64,000 bases of DNA from Gilvimarinus polysaccharolyticus (GCF_001187555.1 NZ_LFIJ01000001.1:1266169-1330168); one strand, 5' to 3'; shown: positions 26,550-32,770, counted from the stretch's first letter. Made by a program: numbers and translations. The notes: a model not told the origin generated them from the letters alone.

Positions 26550-26987
26550 ATGAAAGTTACCCGTTATACCGATTACGCCCTGCGGGTTTTAATGTGCCTT
26601 GCCGTGTGTGAAAAGCGCGTCACCATCGCCGAGATCGCCACGAGCTATGGCATATCCAAAAACCACCTAATGAAAGTCGTGCAGCAACTCAACCATTTGG
26701 GCTACATCGACGCGGCGCGCGGCAAAAATGGCGGCTTACAACTGGGCCGCCCGCCCAACCAAATAAACCTAGGCGCACTGATCCGCGATACAGAGCAAGA
26801 CCTAGCGCTAGTAGAATGCTTTAACAGCGACACAGATACCTGTACTCTTACCCCCGCATGCCAGCTAAAAGGTATCTTTGCCGAAGCGTTGGCTGCATTT
26901 ATTGCGGTGTTCGATAACTACACTCTGGCAGATTTAACACCCAAAACAAAACATCAATCCCAACTACTTAGGTTGTTAAACTTATGA
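26550..26987 (+). CDS. nsrR: Rrf2-family nitric-oxide-sensing repressor NsrR
   Basis: A 145-residue Rrf2 protein with an N-terminal winged helix (TRYTDYALRVLMCLA; ITLAEIA-like helix-turn-helix at ~25-45). Three cysteines at residues 90, 98 and 104 match the Fe-S cluster ligands of NsrR, and the context (nnrS, NsrR-like sites) agrees. The cluster reacts with NO, releasing the repressor from DNA. Its stop codon overlaps the start of the SirB2 gene (ATGA), so these are co-transcribed. Autoregulation via the upstream sites is possible through nnrS read-through. Confidence 0.94.
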   Translation: MKVTRYTDYALRVLMCLAVCEKRVTIAEIATSYGISKNHLMKVVQQLNHLGYIDAARGKNGGLQLGRPPNQINLGALIRDTEQDLALVECFNSDTDTCTLTPACQLKGIFAEALAAFIAVFDNYTLADLTPKTKHQSQLLRLLNL

Positions 26988-27349
26988 GCTACATGGCCCT
27001 TAAACACTCTCACCTGATGCTCGTCGCACTCTCCATCGGCTTATTTGCCCTGCGTTTTATTGCGCGCGAAGCCGGCGCCCGCTTTGTGCAGGCTAAGTTT
27101 TTTAAAATAGCCCCCCACATTATCGACACCTGCCTGCTAATCAGCGGCTTCGCCTTAATGTTTACCGTCGGCTACTCACTCTGGCCCATCAACTGGCTCA
27201 GCGTTAAATTGCTACTGGTTATCGCCTACATCGTCACCGGCGTTATCGCCATGAAAGCCACCAGCAAATGCAAACGCTGGGCAGCCGGCGCATTAGCGTT
27301 TGTGTGGATTATGGGCATTTTGCATTTGGCGATGAGTAAAGGGTTTTAA
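26984..27349 (+). CDS. SirB2 family membrane protein
   Basis: A 121-residue protein with four hydrophobic segments and the family pattern: HSHLMLVALSIGLFALRF at the start, APHIIDTCLLISGFALM in the middle, and WIMGILHLAMSKGF at the end. SirB2 proteins are small inner-membrane proteins of unknown function. It overlaps nsrR by 4 bp (ATGA), which suggests translational coupling and a role in the same NO or haem context, though this is inference. It marks the left edge of the accessory island. Confidence 0.9.
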   Translation: MSYMALKHSHLMLVALSIGLFALRFIAREAGARFVQAKFFKIAPHIIDTCLLISGFALMFTVGYSLWPINWLSVKLLLVIAYIVTGVIAMKATSKCKRWAAGALAFVWIMGILHLAMSKGF

Positions 27350-27365
27350 GGTAGTAGTGGTTTAA

Positions 27366-27560
27366 ATAGCCTGCCGGAGGTGGAAGCTGGGGTTAAGCCA
27401 AGAGGCGTTGGCAGAAGCCACCGGCGTAACCGTGGAGACGATCAGCCATATCCAGCGTGGGATACATGGGCCTAGGTTTGGGTTGATTGAGAAGCTTGAG
27501 ATGGTACTGGATGTTAATACGGAAAGTTTTTTTAAAAATAATTTGCTATCGCCGTGCTAA
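27366..27560 (+). pseudogene. XRE helix-turn-helix gene remnant without a start
   Basis: A 64-codon open frame reads as an XRE regulator: KLGLSQEALAEATGVTVETI, then SHIQRG and FGLIEKLEMVLDVN. It has no ATG/GTG/TTG at a suitable place: an in-frame TAA sits at 27363, just before the expected first helix. Its stop overlaps the degenerate attC-like site that starts at 27555. It is probably an N-terminally truncated regulator, although use of a rare start cannot be excluded. Confidence 0.65.
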
Positions 27561-27627
27561 GGGGCGGCGCGTTTTATTGCCGTCCCGCTGAGCCGAAGGT
27601 GAAGCAAACTTTGGCGCCTTGTTATGC
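27555..27627 (-). other. Degenerate integron attC-like site (attC2)
   Basis: On the minus strand a 73-nt site starts GCATAAC (R''-like) directly after the TAG of the secreted-protein gene and ends CTTAGCA (R'-like, with C where the conserved G of GTTRRRY should be). Inside, GGCGCCAAAGTTTGC pairs imperfectly with GCAATAAAACGCGCC. Immediate adjacency of gene stop and attC is typical of gene cassettes. The mutated R' may make it inactive. Confidence 0.55.
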
Positions 27628-28185
27628 CTATTCAAAACGCTTCATATCTATGAGTTCAAAACCCTGCATTGAATTAAATATTTCTTTATTTTCAGGCCAA
27701 AGTTCCTCTAATGTACCGGCGATCATGACAACCGCAAGGTCTATACCATTACCCCAAAAAAGGGAATATTGTATTCGGAATTTCTTACCTTCTCCGTGCT
27801 GAGCTGCGGGTTCGATTGTTTCTAAACATATTCGAGTAAATATACCCTGATCTTGGGCTTTACACTGGCTTATAACTTGAACTTCTTCTTTTTTACTTTC
27901 GACGAATTCTCGAAGAAAAGTTTCCGGGGTTTTTCCAGTCTTTTCTTCAACCCCCATTATTGATTGGACTCTCACTCCAGTTATATATGGCCCTTTTTCA
28001 AGGTCTTCTTTTGAGAGTATCCAAGTATACGATTGGCTACTATGGCGTTCATTGTAATGCCATTCTTTTGGTACCTCTATTTTTCCGCCAGTAGGTTCGA
28101 GTATTTGAGTTCGAAAGCCTTCGGATTCAATACCAAAACATGTAAAAGATAGCGCGCATAATAAAGAAGTAATAATTAATTTCAT
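27628..28185 (-). CDS. Secreted hypothetical protein, cassette-type gene
   Basis: A 185-residue protein from the ATG at 28185, beginning with a signal peptide (MKLIITSLLCALSFTCFG). The mature part has one Cys pair (CKAQ and CLET), is mixed alpha/beta, and has no recognised motif. An upstream start at 28329 would run through an attC-like site and is rejected. The gene lies between two attC-like sites in the orientation expected for an integron gene cassette. No strong ribosome-binding site is visible, which is common in cassettes. Function unknown. Confidence 0.7.
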   Translation of the reverse strand: MKLIITSLLCALSFTCFGIESEGFRTQILEPTGGKIEVPKEWHYNERHSSQSYTWILSKEDLEKGPYITGVRVQSIMGVEEKTGKTPETFLREFVESKKEEVQVISQCKAQDQGIFTRICLETIEPAAQHGEGKKFRIQYSLFWGNGIDLAVVMIAGTLEELWPENKEIFNSMQGFELIDMKRFE

Positions 28186-28198
28186 TGTGGGCCAAAAG

Positions 28199-28312
28199 GC
28201 ATAACGCCCATGTCTGTTGCATTTTGGTTGTAGTGGAGCTTTGGGGTAAAGTGGCGAAACCACCCCAAAACGGAACGAAAGCCAAAGCGCCGACAGGACA
28301 TGCTTGTTAAGT
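28199..28312 (-). other. Integron attC-like recombination site (attC1)
   Basis: A 114-nt imperfect palindrome. On the minus strand it opens with ACTTAAC (R'') and GCATGTCCTGT (L'') and closes with ACAGACATG (L') and GTTATGC (R'). L'' has one extra C relative to L', the extrahelical base that defines attC polarity. The centre holds further inverted repeats (TTTGGGGT/ACCCCAAA). Orientation agrees with all neighbouring minus-strand genes. Confidence 0.75.
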
Positions 28313-28358
28313 TTTTGTTTACTGTTCAATTATTTTCTCTCTGTACGACTCAACTGGG

Positions 28359-28426
28359 CAATCGATAGGGTCAGAGTCGTTGATTCTGAGTTACATCATC
28401 TATTTCAGCGACTCTGACCCCATTGA
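28359..28426. repeat. 68-bp palindromic repeat, copy 1
   Basis: Starts CAATCGATAGGGTCAGAGTCG and ends CGACTCTGACCCCATTGA; the two ends are inverted repeats around a conserved core (TTCTGAGTTACATCATCTAT). It is nearly identical to copy 2 and lies between the HEPN gene stop (28460) and attC1. The GGGTCAGAGT/ACTCTGACCC ends resemble REP-like elements mobilised by Y1 (RAYT) transposases. Confidence 0.85.
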
Positions 28427-28459
28427 TTTTGAAATTTGTCCGATGCAGCCGTTTTTTAG

Positions 28460-28966
28460 CTATGGGTTGATCGCCCTTTCGATACATTCTAGGACAGCCA
28501 CACAGTCTTCAAAGTAGTTCTCTACGTTAGAAAAAGTTATTGAAGGTGCCCCCCCATGTGCAAATGCATTTCTTGCTTGATTTAGTGAATCAAGGGAATC
28601 CTTTATTCTACTTTTATGCTCTTTACCAGCCATTTCACTTTTAAAATTATTAGACCAAGAGTCATCGAAGCTGGCTAAACTGCTGCAGATATTTGAGTAA
28701 CTTGGATTCAAAGAGCTATTTCGAAATTTTTTATCTATAAAACTTTTAACCTGATTTGATTGACCCTCTGAATTCGCATCAGAAATAATAGTTTTAAAGC
28801 CAAATTCAATAGCGCCGCATGCCCTAACGATTGAGTATCTAGTCAAATACGGTACCGGGTGGCTCATTGCACCCATACCCTCAATAATACTTTTGATCTT
28901 AAAGAATTCATCTAAGCAGGACTCAATCCTTTCAGATACTGAGCCGTTACTTATATTGAATTCCAT
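28460..28966 (-). CDS. HEPN-domain protein, partner of DUF262
   Basis: A 168-residue all-helical protein resembling the MAE_28990/MAE_18760-like HEPN family. It contains the HEPN RNase motif R-X4-H as RNAFAH at residues 132-137, within QARNAFAHGGAPS. HEPN proteins of this kind are toxins or RNA-cleaving effectors in defence systems. Its ATG lies inside the end of the DUF262 gene (20-bp overlap) with GAGGTGAT as ribosome-binding site, so the two are translationally coupled. The region is more AT-rich than the flanking core genome, suggesting transfer. Family assignment is by motif and context. Confidence 0.78.
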   Translation of the reverse strand: MEFNISNGSVSERIESCLDEFFKIKSIIEGMGAMSHPVPYLTRYSIVRACGAIEFGFKTIISDANSEGQSNQVKSFIDKKFRNSSLNPSYSNICSSLASFDDSWSNNFKSEMAGKEHKSRIKDSLDSLNQARNAFAHGGAPSITFSNVENYFEDCVAVLECIERAINP

Positions 28967-30071
28967 ACATCACCTCAAGAACATGTGAAATTCTACCGTG
29001 GATGCTATCTGCTTGCATTGTACCTTCACTTGTAAATTTTCTATACTCTTCTATTTGCAAAAGGTCCAATCTCTTTTCTTCAAGATTAGCTATGGGGATA
29101 TCATCACCTAAATGCTCTAGCGCAATAGTAGTGCCTACCATTATTGAATCAAAAATAGTAGGATAGAAACGCTTCCTAATCTTACTTCGGTCACCTGAAA
29201 CAATATTGTGAAACGCATCATCACCAATATTATTTCGAACAAATGAAATAGTCCGAGCAAAGGTTTCCTTCAGACTTCTCACCTTTTCATCTGTATTGTT
29301 CTGTTCATCTCCCATGTATTCATTCAGCAATTTTTTCAGAGAAATATTTCCTTTTTGGGCATTCTTTACCTTATCGGTGTTTAATGCTAAATATCTTAAG
29401 ATAAATTCCATATCTTTCATGCGAGAGTCAACATCCCCCCCCATGAAGTATCTCCAATCTTCATTTCTATTTGCATCTATCAGCATTGAGTTTAGATTTC
29501 CTTGGTAGACACAATTTCTAATTTCTTGCGCCGCTAGAGCACGGCCACCAGTATTAATTCTTTCAAATATTTGATAAAGGCTAGTATCATTCTCTTTTGG
29601 TTTTGTTTGCTCGAATACAATAGCGTGAATTGTAGTGCTTCTTATTTTTCTTTGTTCTGCTGAAGAAAGTTCGCCGAATGATTTCCCTTTCCATCTCTCA
29701 TTTATTTTGTCACTATTTGATAATCGAAAGACACGGCCATCTTTTGTCCAGATACCCTTAACAAAATCATAAACAGTCATGATTCTCTGATATCCATCCA
29801 CAATTAACTTATAATCATCTGAGGTATTCGCTAGAAATATACTTGGCACAGGAAGGCCAAGAAGCAACGATTCTATAAATCGACTGGCCTCAACCTTATC
29901 CCACACATAGTGCCTTTGAAGTTCCGGCTTGATCAGCTCATCCTCTTCATACATTGTGATTAATTCACGAAATGACAGGTCAGCACCCCAAGACGTAATA
30001 TTGTAAATATCATCATTGGAATAAGAGTCTTCATTCTCTTCTGGTAAATTTTCAATTTCCTGGTCTGTCAT
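28947..30071 (-). CDS. DUF262 (ParB/Srx-like NTPase-type) protein
   Basis: A 374-residue DUF262 protein. Visible motifs: LQRHYVWDKVEASRFIESLLLGLPVP (residues ~51-76), the DGxQR motif as DGYQR at 92-96, and FERINTGG followed by QEIRNC near 168-182. DUF262 is the N-terminal module of GmrSD-type restriction enzymes, where it binds and hydrolyses nucleotides to control a DUF1524 nuclease. Here DUF1524 is absent and a separate HEPN protein is encoded instead. Ribosome-binding site GGAG precedes the ATG at 30071. The first gene of a likely two-gene defence module. Confidence 0.9.
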   Translation of the reverse strand: MTDQEIENLPEENEDSYSNDDIYNITSWGADLSFRELITMYEEDELIKPELQRHYVWDKVEASRFIESLLLGLPVPSIFLANTSDDYKLIVDGYQRIMTVYDFVKGIWTKDGRVFRLSNSDKINERWKGKSFGELSSAEQRKIRSTTIHAIVFEQTKPKENDTSLYQIFERINTGGRALAAQEIRNCVYQGNLNSMLIDANRNEDWRYFMGGDVDSRMKDMEFILRYLALNTDKVKNAQKGNISLKKLLNEYMGDEQNNTDEKVRSLKETFARTISFVRNNIGDDAFHNIVSGDRSKIRKRFYPTIFDSIMVGTTIALEHLGDDIPIANLEEKRLDLLQIEEYRKFTSEGTMQADSIHGRISHVLEVMYGIQYK

Positions 30072-30111
30072 GATTACTCCATCAATGATAAAAAGTATTA
30101 ATAATCAATAG

Positions 30112-30180
30112 CAATCGATAGGGTCAGAGTCGTTGATTCTGAGTTACATCATCTATATCAGCGACTCTGACCCTATTGAC
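30112..30180. repeat. 68-bp palindromic repeat, copy 2
   Basis: CAATCGATAGGGTCAGAGTCG ... CGACTCTGACCCTATTGAC, almost identical over its length to copy 1 (two or three substitutions) and in the same orientation. It lies between the start of the DUF262 gene (30071) and the stop of the next gene (30208), so copies 1 and 2 flank the DUF262-HEPN pair as direct repeats. Confidence 0.85.
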
Positions 30181-30207
30181 CTCTTGATTGCTTATTAAGC
30201 CTGCTTT

Positions 30208-30645
30208 CTAATCCAACATATTCCAGACTTCAGGTAGCCTGAAGCAAGTATAGCTTTGAATTGAATTCTTAAAGCGTTCCATTTCGTTAACAAGTATATT
30301 TATTTCTGCAGATGATATTTCTCTTTCTTCAACTTTTGGCCTGCTAGATTTTAATATATCCAGACAGCCCGACTTTGCATATACCCTACCGTGAACAATA
30401 ACGTTTCTATCTTCGAATATTTCTTTACAAAGCTTTAAATCAGAAATGATAGACCTGAAATCATTTTTAGTTTGTCGCTCAAAAAACTTTCGTGCGTGAT
30501 CTATTTTGGAACTTATTTGAAAGCCGCCTTTATATGGAGATAATGATTCAATAGAATAAAGTAGTAGTTCTATTTGTTCTTCCAGATAAGCTCCATATAA
30601 CGTTAAATAGCCAACAGATTTTACAACATCATCACCATCTCTCAT
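30208..30645 (-). CDS. Second HEPN-like small protein
   Basis: A 145-residue, mostly helical protein of no named family that I recognise. It contains FEDRNVIVHGRVY, giving R-X4-H at residues 80-85 (RNVIVH), the same type of motif as the neighbouring HEPN protein. This suggests a HEPN fold, possibly catalytic. It is a single gene between repeat copies 2 and 3, and an attC half-site lies just before its start. AT-rich. Alternative: a non-catalytic HEPN-like helical bundle as often found in integron cassettes. Confidence 0.65.
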   Translation of the reverse strand: MRDGDDVVKSVGYLTLYGAYLEEQIELLLYSIESLSPYKGGFQISSKIDHARKFFERQTKNDFRSIISDLKLCKEIFEDRNVIVHGRVYAKSGCLDILKSSRPKVEEREISSAEINILVNEMERFKNSIQSYTCFRLPEVWNMLD

Positions 30646-30662
30646 TTTTTATTTTACTCTTT

Positions 30663-30706
30663 ACTTAACGCCTACCAGCATGTGCGGCTACGGAATGAGG
30701 GCGAAG
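30663..30706 (-). other. attC-like half-site (3' half only)
   Basis: On the minus strand, GCACATGCTGGTAGGC is followed by GTTAAGT (overlapping R' consensus GTTRRRY), 18 bp before the start of the 145-residue gene. The matching R''-L'' half is not present; the sequence instead runs into repeat copy 3. This could be an attC truncated by that repeat. Confidence 0.4.
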
Positions 30707-30710
30707 CCGA

Positions 30711-30776
30711 ATCAATAGGGTCAGAGTCGTTGTTTCTGAGTTACACCATCGATCTCAGCGAATCAGCCCCACTGAT
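30711..30776. repeat. 68-bp palindromic repeat, copy 3 (diverged)
   Basis: ATCAATAGGGTCAGAGTCGTTG ... TCAGCGAATCAGCCCCACTGATT. The left arm and core match copies 1 and 2, but the right arm has several changes, so the hairpin is weaker. Same orientation as the others. It separates the Mrr-like gene from the second HEPN-like gene. Confidence 0.75.
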
Positions 30777-30801
30777 TACAAATTTTTGCACTCGAACCCA
30801 C

Positions 30802-31728
30802 TTAACCATCATCACTAAAAAAGTCAGAATCTATCGTTTTGATTTGGTAGGTCTCTTTTACCGTAACACCCAGGTTATGCTTAATCATTAACTCGGCCAG
30901 TTGTTGGCCATCTATTAAAACTATCTTTTTTTCGATGAGCTTAACGTATTCCAATGCGTCACGACTGAAGGCCGATGTGGTTATAAAAACACCTTTCTTG
31001 GCGCGCTTCATTTCTAGTGCGCCAACAAAACCTTGTATATCTGGCCTACCAATAGAGCCACTGGTATACCTTTTAGCTTGTAGATAGATGGTATCTAGCC
31101 CTAACGGATCTTCGTTAATTATGCCGTCAATGCCACCGTCTGCCGTATATTGGGTCGCCTGACCGGAGTCTTTACTCCAACCGCCGTAGCCCATGGCTTG
31201 CATCAGCTCCACGACTAAGGTTTCCAAAAACTGGGGAGACTGCTCCTTAACGGTAGCAAGCACCTCTTCTATAAGCTCTTGCTGAATTTCGCTATGGGCT
31301 TGCTCTAGACGCTCCGTAGGGTCTGTTTCGCTTTCGACATCGGCTTTAGCCACTACGGAGTGATCTGCCGTGGATTCACTTTTGGGTTTAGCCGTATAAA
31401 ACTCAACGAATTCTGGAAACTGCTTGAGGAATTTTACATTGATACGCTCTGGCTCTTGCTTTAACGCAGCCAAACCACGTTGAGTGATTTGCAGTTGACT
31501 CCGCCCAGGAGCCATCATCAACCCGGCCTTATTCATATAGGTGCGAGCCCAAGCGGTGCGATTGCGAATAACGGTTTGCTTACCAGACGGGAGTTTTTCG
31601 GCTCGCTCTTCACAGGTCAGTTTGAAATGTAAGCAGACCTGCTCAAATGCTTCATTGAATTTATGTATTTGGCCATCTTCAATGGCCGCCAAAAGCGGCC
31701 TCATACAGCGTTGAAAATCTGGAATCAT
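30802..31728 (-). CDS. mrr: Mrr-type restriction endonuclease
   Basis: A 308-residue protein with the Mrr layout: an N-terminal winged-helix (Mrr_N) region (~1-110), a polar linker (~115-165), and a C-terminal PD-(D/E)xK-type nuclease domain. The catalytic stretch is GGIDGIINEDPLG then IYLQAKRY (D and QxK, ~193-218), and GFVGALEMKRAKKGVFITTS follows. Mrr cuts DNA carrying foreign methylation. ATG at 31728 with AAGGA upstream. It stands alone, without a modification enzyme nearby, as expected for a type IV system. Confidence 0.92.
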   Translation of the reverse strand: MIPDFQRCMRPLLAAIEDGQIHKFNEAFEQVCLHFKLTCEERAEKLPSGKQTVIRNRTAWARTYMNKAGLMMAPGRSQLQITQRGLAALKQEPERINVKFLKQFPEFVEFYTAKPKSESTADHSVVAKADVESETDPTERLEQAHSEIQQELIEEVLATVKEQSPQFLETLVVELMQAMGYGGWSKDSGQATQYTADGGIDGIINEDPLGLDTIYLQAKRYTSGSIGRPDIQGFVGALEMKRAKKGVFITTSAFSRDALEYVKLIEKKIVLIDGQQLAELMIKHNLGVTVKETYQIKTIDSDFFSDDG

Positions 31729-31969
31729 GATGTTCCTTATCGACTATTAACTTTCCTACTTAACTTTGACGACCTCAAAACTAAGGTACACACAGACCTA
31801 ACGACGAGCTATAGCGTTAACCACACCAAAAGCAACAAAGTATTAATAAGCGACAATAAGCCAATATGCCCCAAGGCTCAAGAGCTTACAGGTAACTTTA
31901 AAACACGACCTAGACGGGGCAAACTTGCTAAAAGTTAAGCGAGGCCACCTCACTGAAGACTAAGCCATG
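31729..31969. other. Intergenic region upstream of the Mrr-like gene
   Basis: About 240 bp without a recognisable gene. TTAACTTT and AAAGTTAA motifs near its ends form a long-range inverted repeat of ~10 bp that weakly recalls attC ends but are too far apart (~190 bp) to call. It should hold the mrr promoter. Confidence 0.3.
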
Positions 31970-32203
31970 TTAATTCGTCAATTGCGCCACCTGGACACCC
32001 AGCACTTTGGCGGCTTTTACTAGGGTGCGCTTTTGTGGCTTGGCACCGGCTTTTTCTAGCTACGCTACGGCGGGCTGGGTTACGCCCATAAGGTTAGCCA
32101 GCTCAGTCTGGCTTAAGCCTTGAAGGGTACGCCACACGGCGATAAGGTTTAAGCCTTTTTCAATGCACAGGCCTACTACCTCATTGGATAAATAAACGGC
32201 CAC
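31970..32203 (-). pseudogene. XRE-type antitoxin/regulator with an in-frame stop
   Basis: From a GTG at 32203 the frame reads a complete small XRE protein of ~77 residues: WRTLQGLSQTELANLMGVTQPAVA, then a TAG at 32062-32060, then LEKAGAKPQKRTLVKAAKVLGV to a TAA at 31970. The stop falls in the recognition helix where relatives have a residue such as Lys or Ser (AVxKLEKA), so one base change (AAG to TAG) explains it. It starts 3 bp after brnA, suggesting it was a third gene of that operon. Confidence 0.75.
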
Positions 32204-32205
32204 AA

Positions 32206-32490
32206 CTACAGGTGGTGCAGTTTTTTAAGGTCGTTATCCAGTCGCGTTTGCCAGCCTTTACCGCTATCGCGGTAATGGGCCAATACCACCTCAGATAAAC
32301 GCAGGCTTACCGGGGCTTTGGTGGGCGCTTTTTGTGGGCCGCGGGTTTTAGGCTTTAGCATTTGCGCGGCCAGTTTTTTGGGGAATATTTCTGGCAGCAC
32401 GTCGCGGGCTGGACGGGCACGAGCAAAATCGGCATCGGTCCATTCGGGGTTGTCGTGGTCTGTCATTTCAGGGTTGGGTTGCTTGCTCAT
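32206..32490 (-). CDS. brnA: BrnA family antitoxin
   Basis: A 94-residue protein matching BrnA: the acidic N-terminal ENPEWTD-like segment (DNPEWTDADFARARPARDVLPEI) and the C-terminal ribbon-helix-helix region (KAPVSLRLSEVVLAHYRDSGKGWQTRLDNDL). BrnA neutralises the BrnT ribonuclease toxin and represses the operon. It overlaps brnT by 23 bp, so synthesis is coupled. A palindromic operator lies upstream of brnT. Confidence 0.93.
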   Translation of the reverse strand: MSKQPNPEMTDHDNPEWTDADFARARPARDVLPEIFPKKLAAQMLKPKTRGPQKAPTKAPVSLRLSEVVLAHYRDSGKGWQTRLDNDLKKLHHL

Positions 32491-32743
32491 AGCGTGTTAT
32501 CTCCCGCTGATTGGCTTTGCGAAAACTGATGACCCGAATACCACCCGGCACGGGCGAAAATACGAGCATGTGAACACGACCGGCCACTAGACCTAACGCC
32601 TGAAAACGCCGCTCTGTGTAGGTGTGGCGGGTGTCTTCTACGATGCTGGCACCGCTAAAATCAAACTCGGCCACGCGGTCAAAGGCTAAGCCGCGCTGGC
32701 GTATGTTGTGGTCGTTTTTGGCGGTATCGTATTTTATGATCAC
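32468..32743 (-). CDS. brnT: BrnT family ribonuclease toxin
   Basis: A 91-residue BrnT toxin with a RelE-like fold; features include RQRGLAFDRVAEFDF, the charged ERRFQALGLVAGRVHMLVFSP and a C-terminal RVISFRKANQREITRYE that carries the conserved basic residues. BrnT cleaves mRNA. The GTG start at 32743 abuts the palindromic operator, leaving no room for a ribosome-binding site, so the mRNA may be leaderless. Being on the minus strand ahead of brnA, it is the first gene of the operon, as in other brnTA pairs. Confidence 0.92.
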   Translation of the reverse strand: MIIKYDTAKNDHNIRQRGLAFDRVAEFDFSGASIVEDTRHTYTERRFQALGLVAGRVHMLVFSPVPGGIRVISFRKANQREITRYEQATQP

Positions 32744-32770
32744 AACTATATTGTAATGACAATATAGTTG
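32743..32770. promoter_or_regulatory. brnTA operator palindrome
   Basis: CAACTATATTGT-AATG-ACAATATAGTTG, a perfect 12-bp inverted repeat whose end touches the brnT start codon. A TATAAT-like -10 (TACAAT/TATATT) lies inside it, so binding by BrnA would block transcription. Confidence 0.8.

Noticed and set aside
28186-28329. Longer N-terminus for the secreted cassette gene (start at 28329)
   Set aside because: This extension is translated from the attC1 palindrome and lacks a signal peptide; the ATG at 28185 gives a normal one.
28359-30776. The three 68-bp repeats as a CRISPR array
   Set aside because: Spacing is ~1.7 kb and ~0.6 kb with genes between, the units are long palindromes, and no cas genes are present.
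31741-31945. Long-range TTAACTTT/AAAGTTAA inverted repeat upstream of Mrr as another attC site
   Set aside because: The arms are ~190 bp apart, longer than usual attC sites, and no extrahelical-base pattern or central inverted repeats are visible. Only the ends resemble R boxes.
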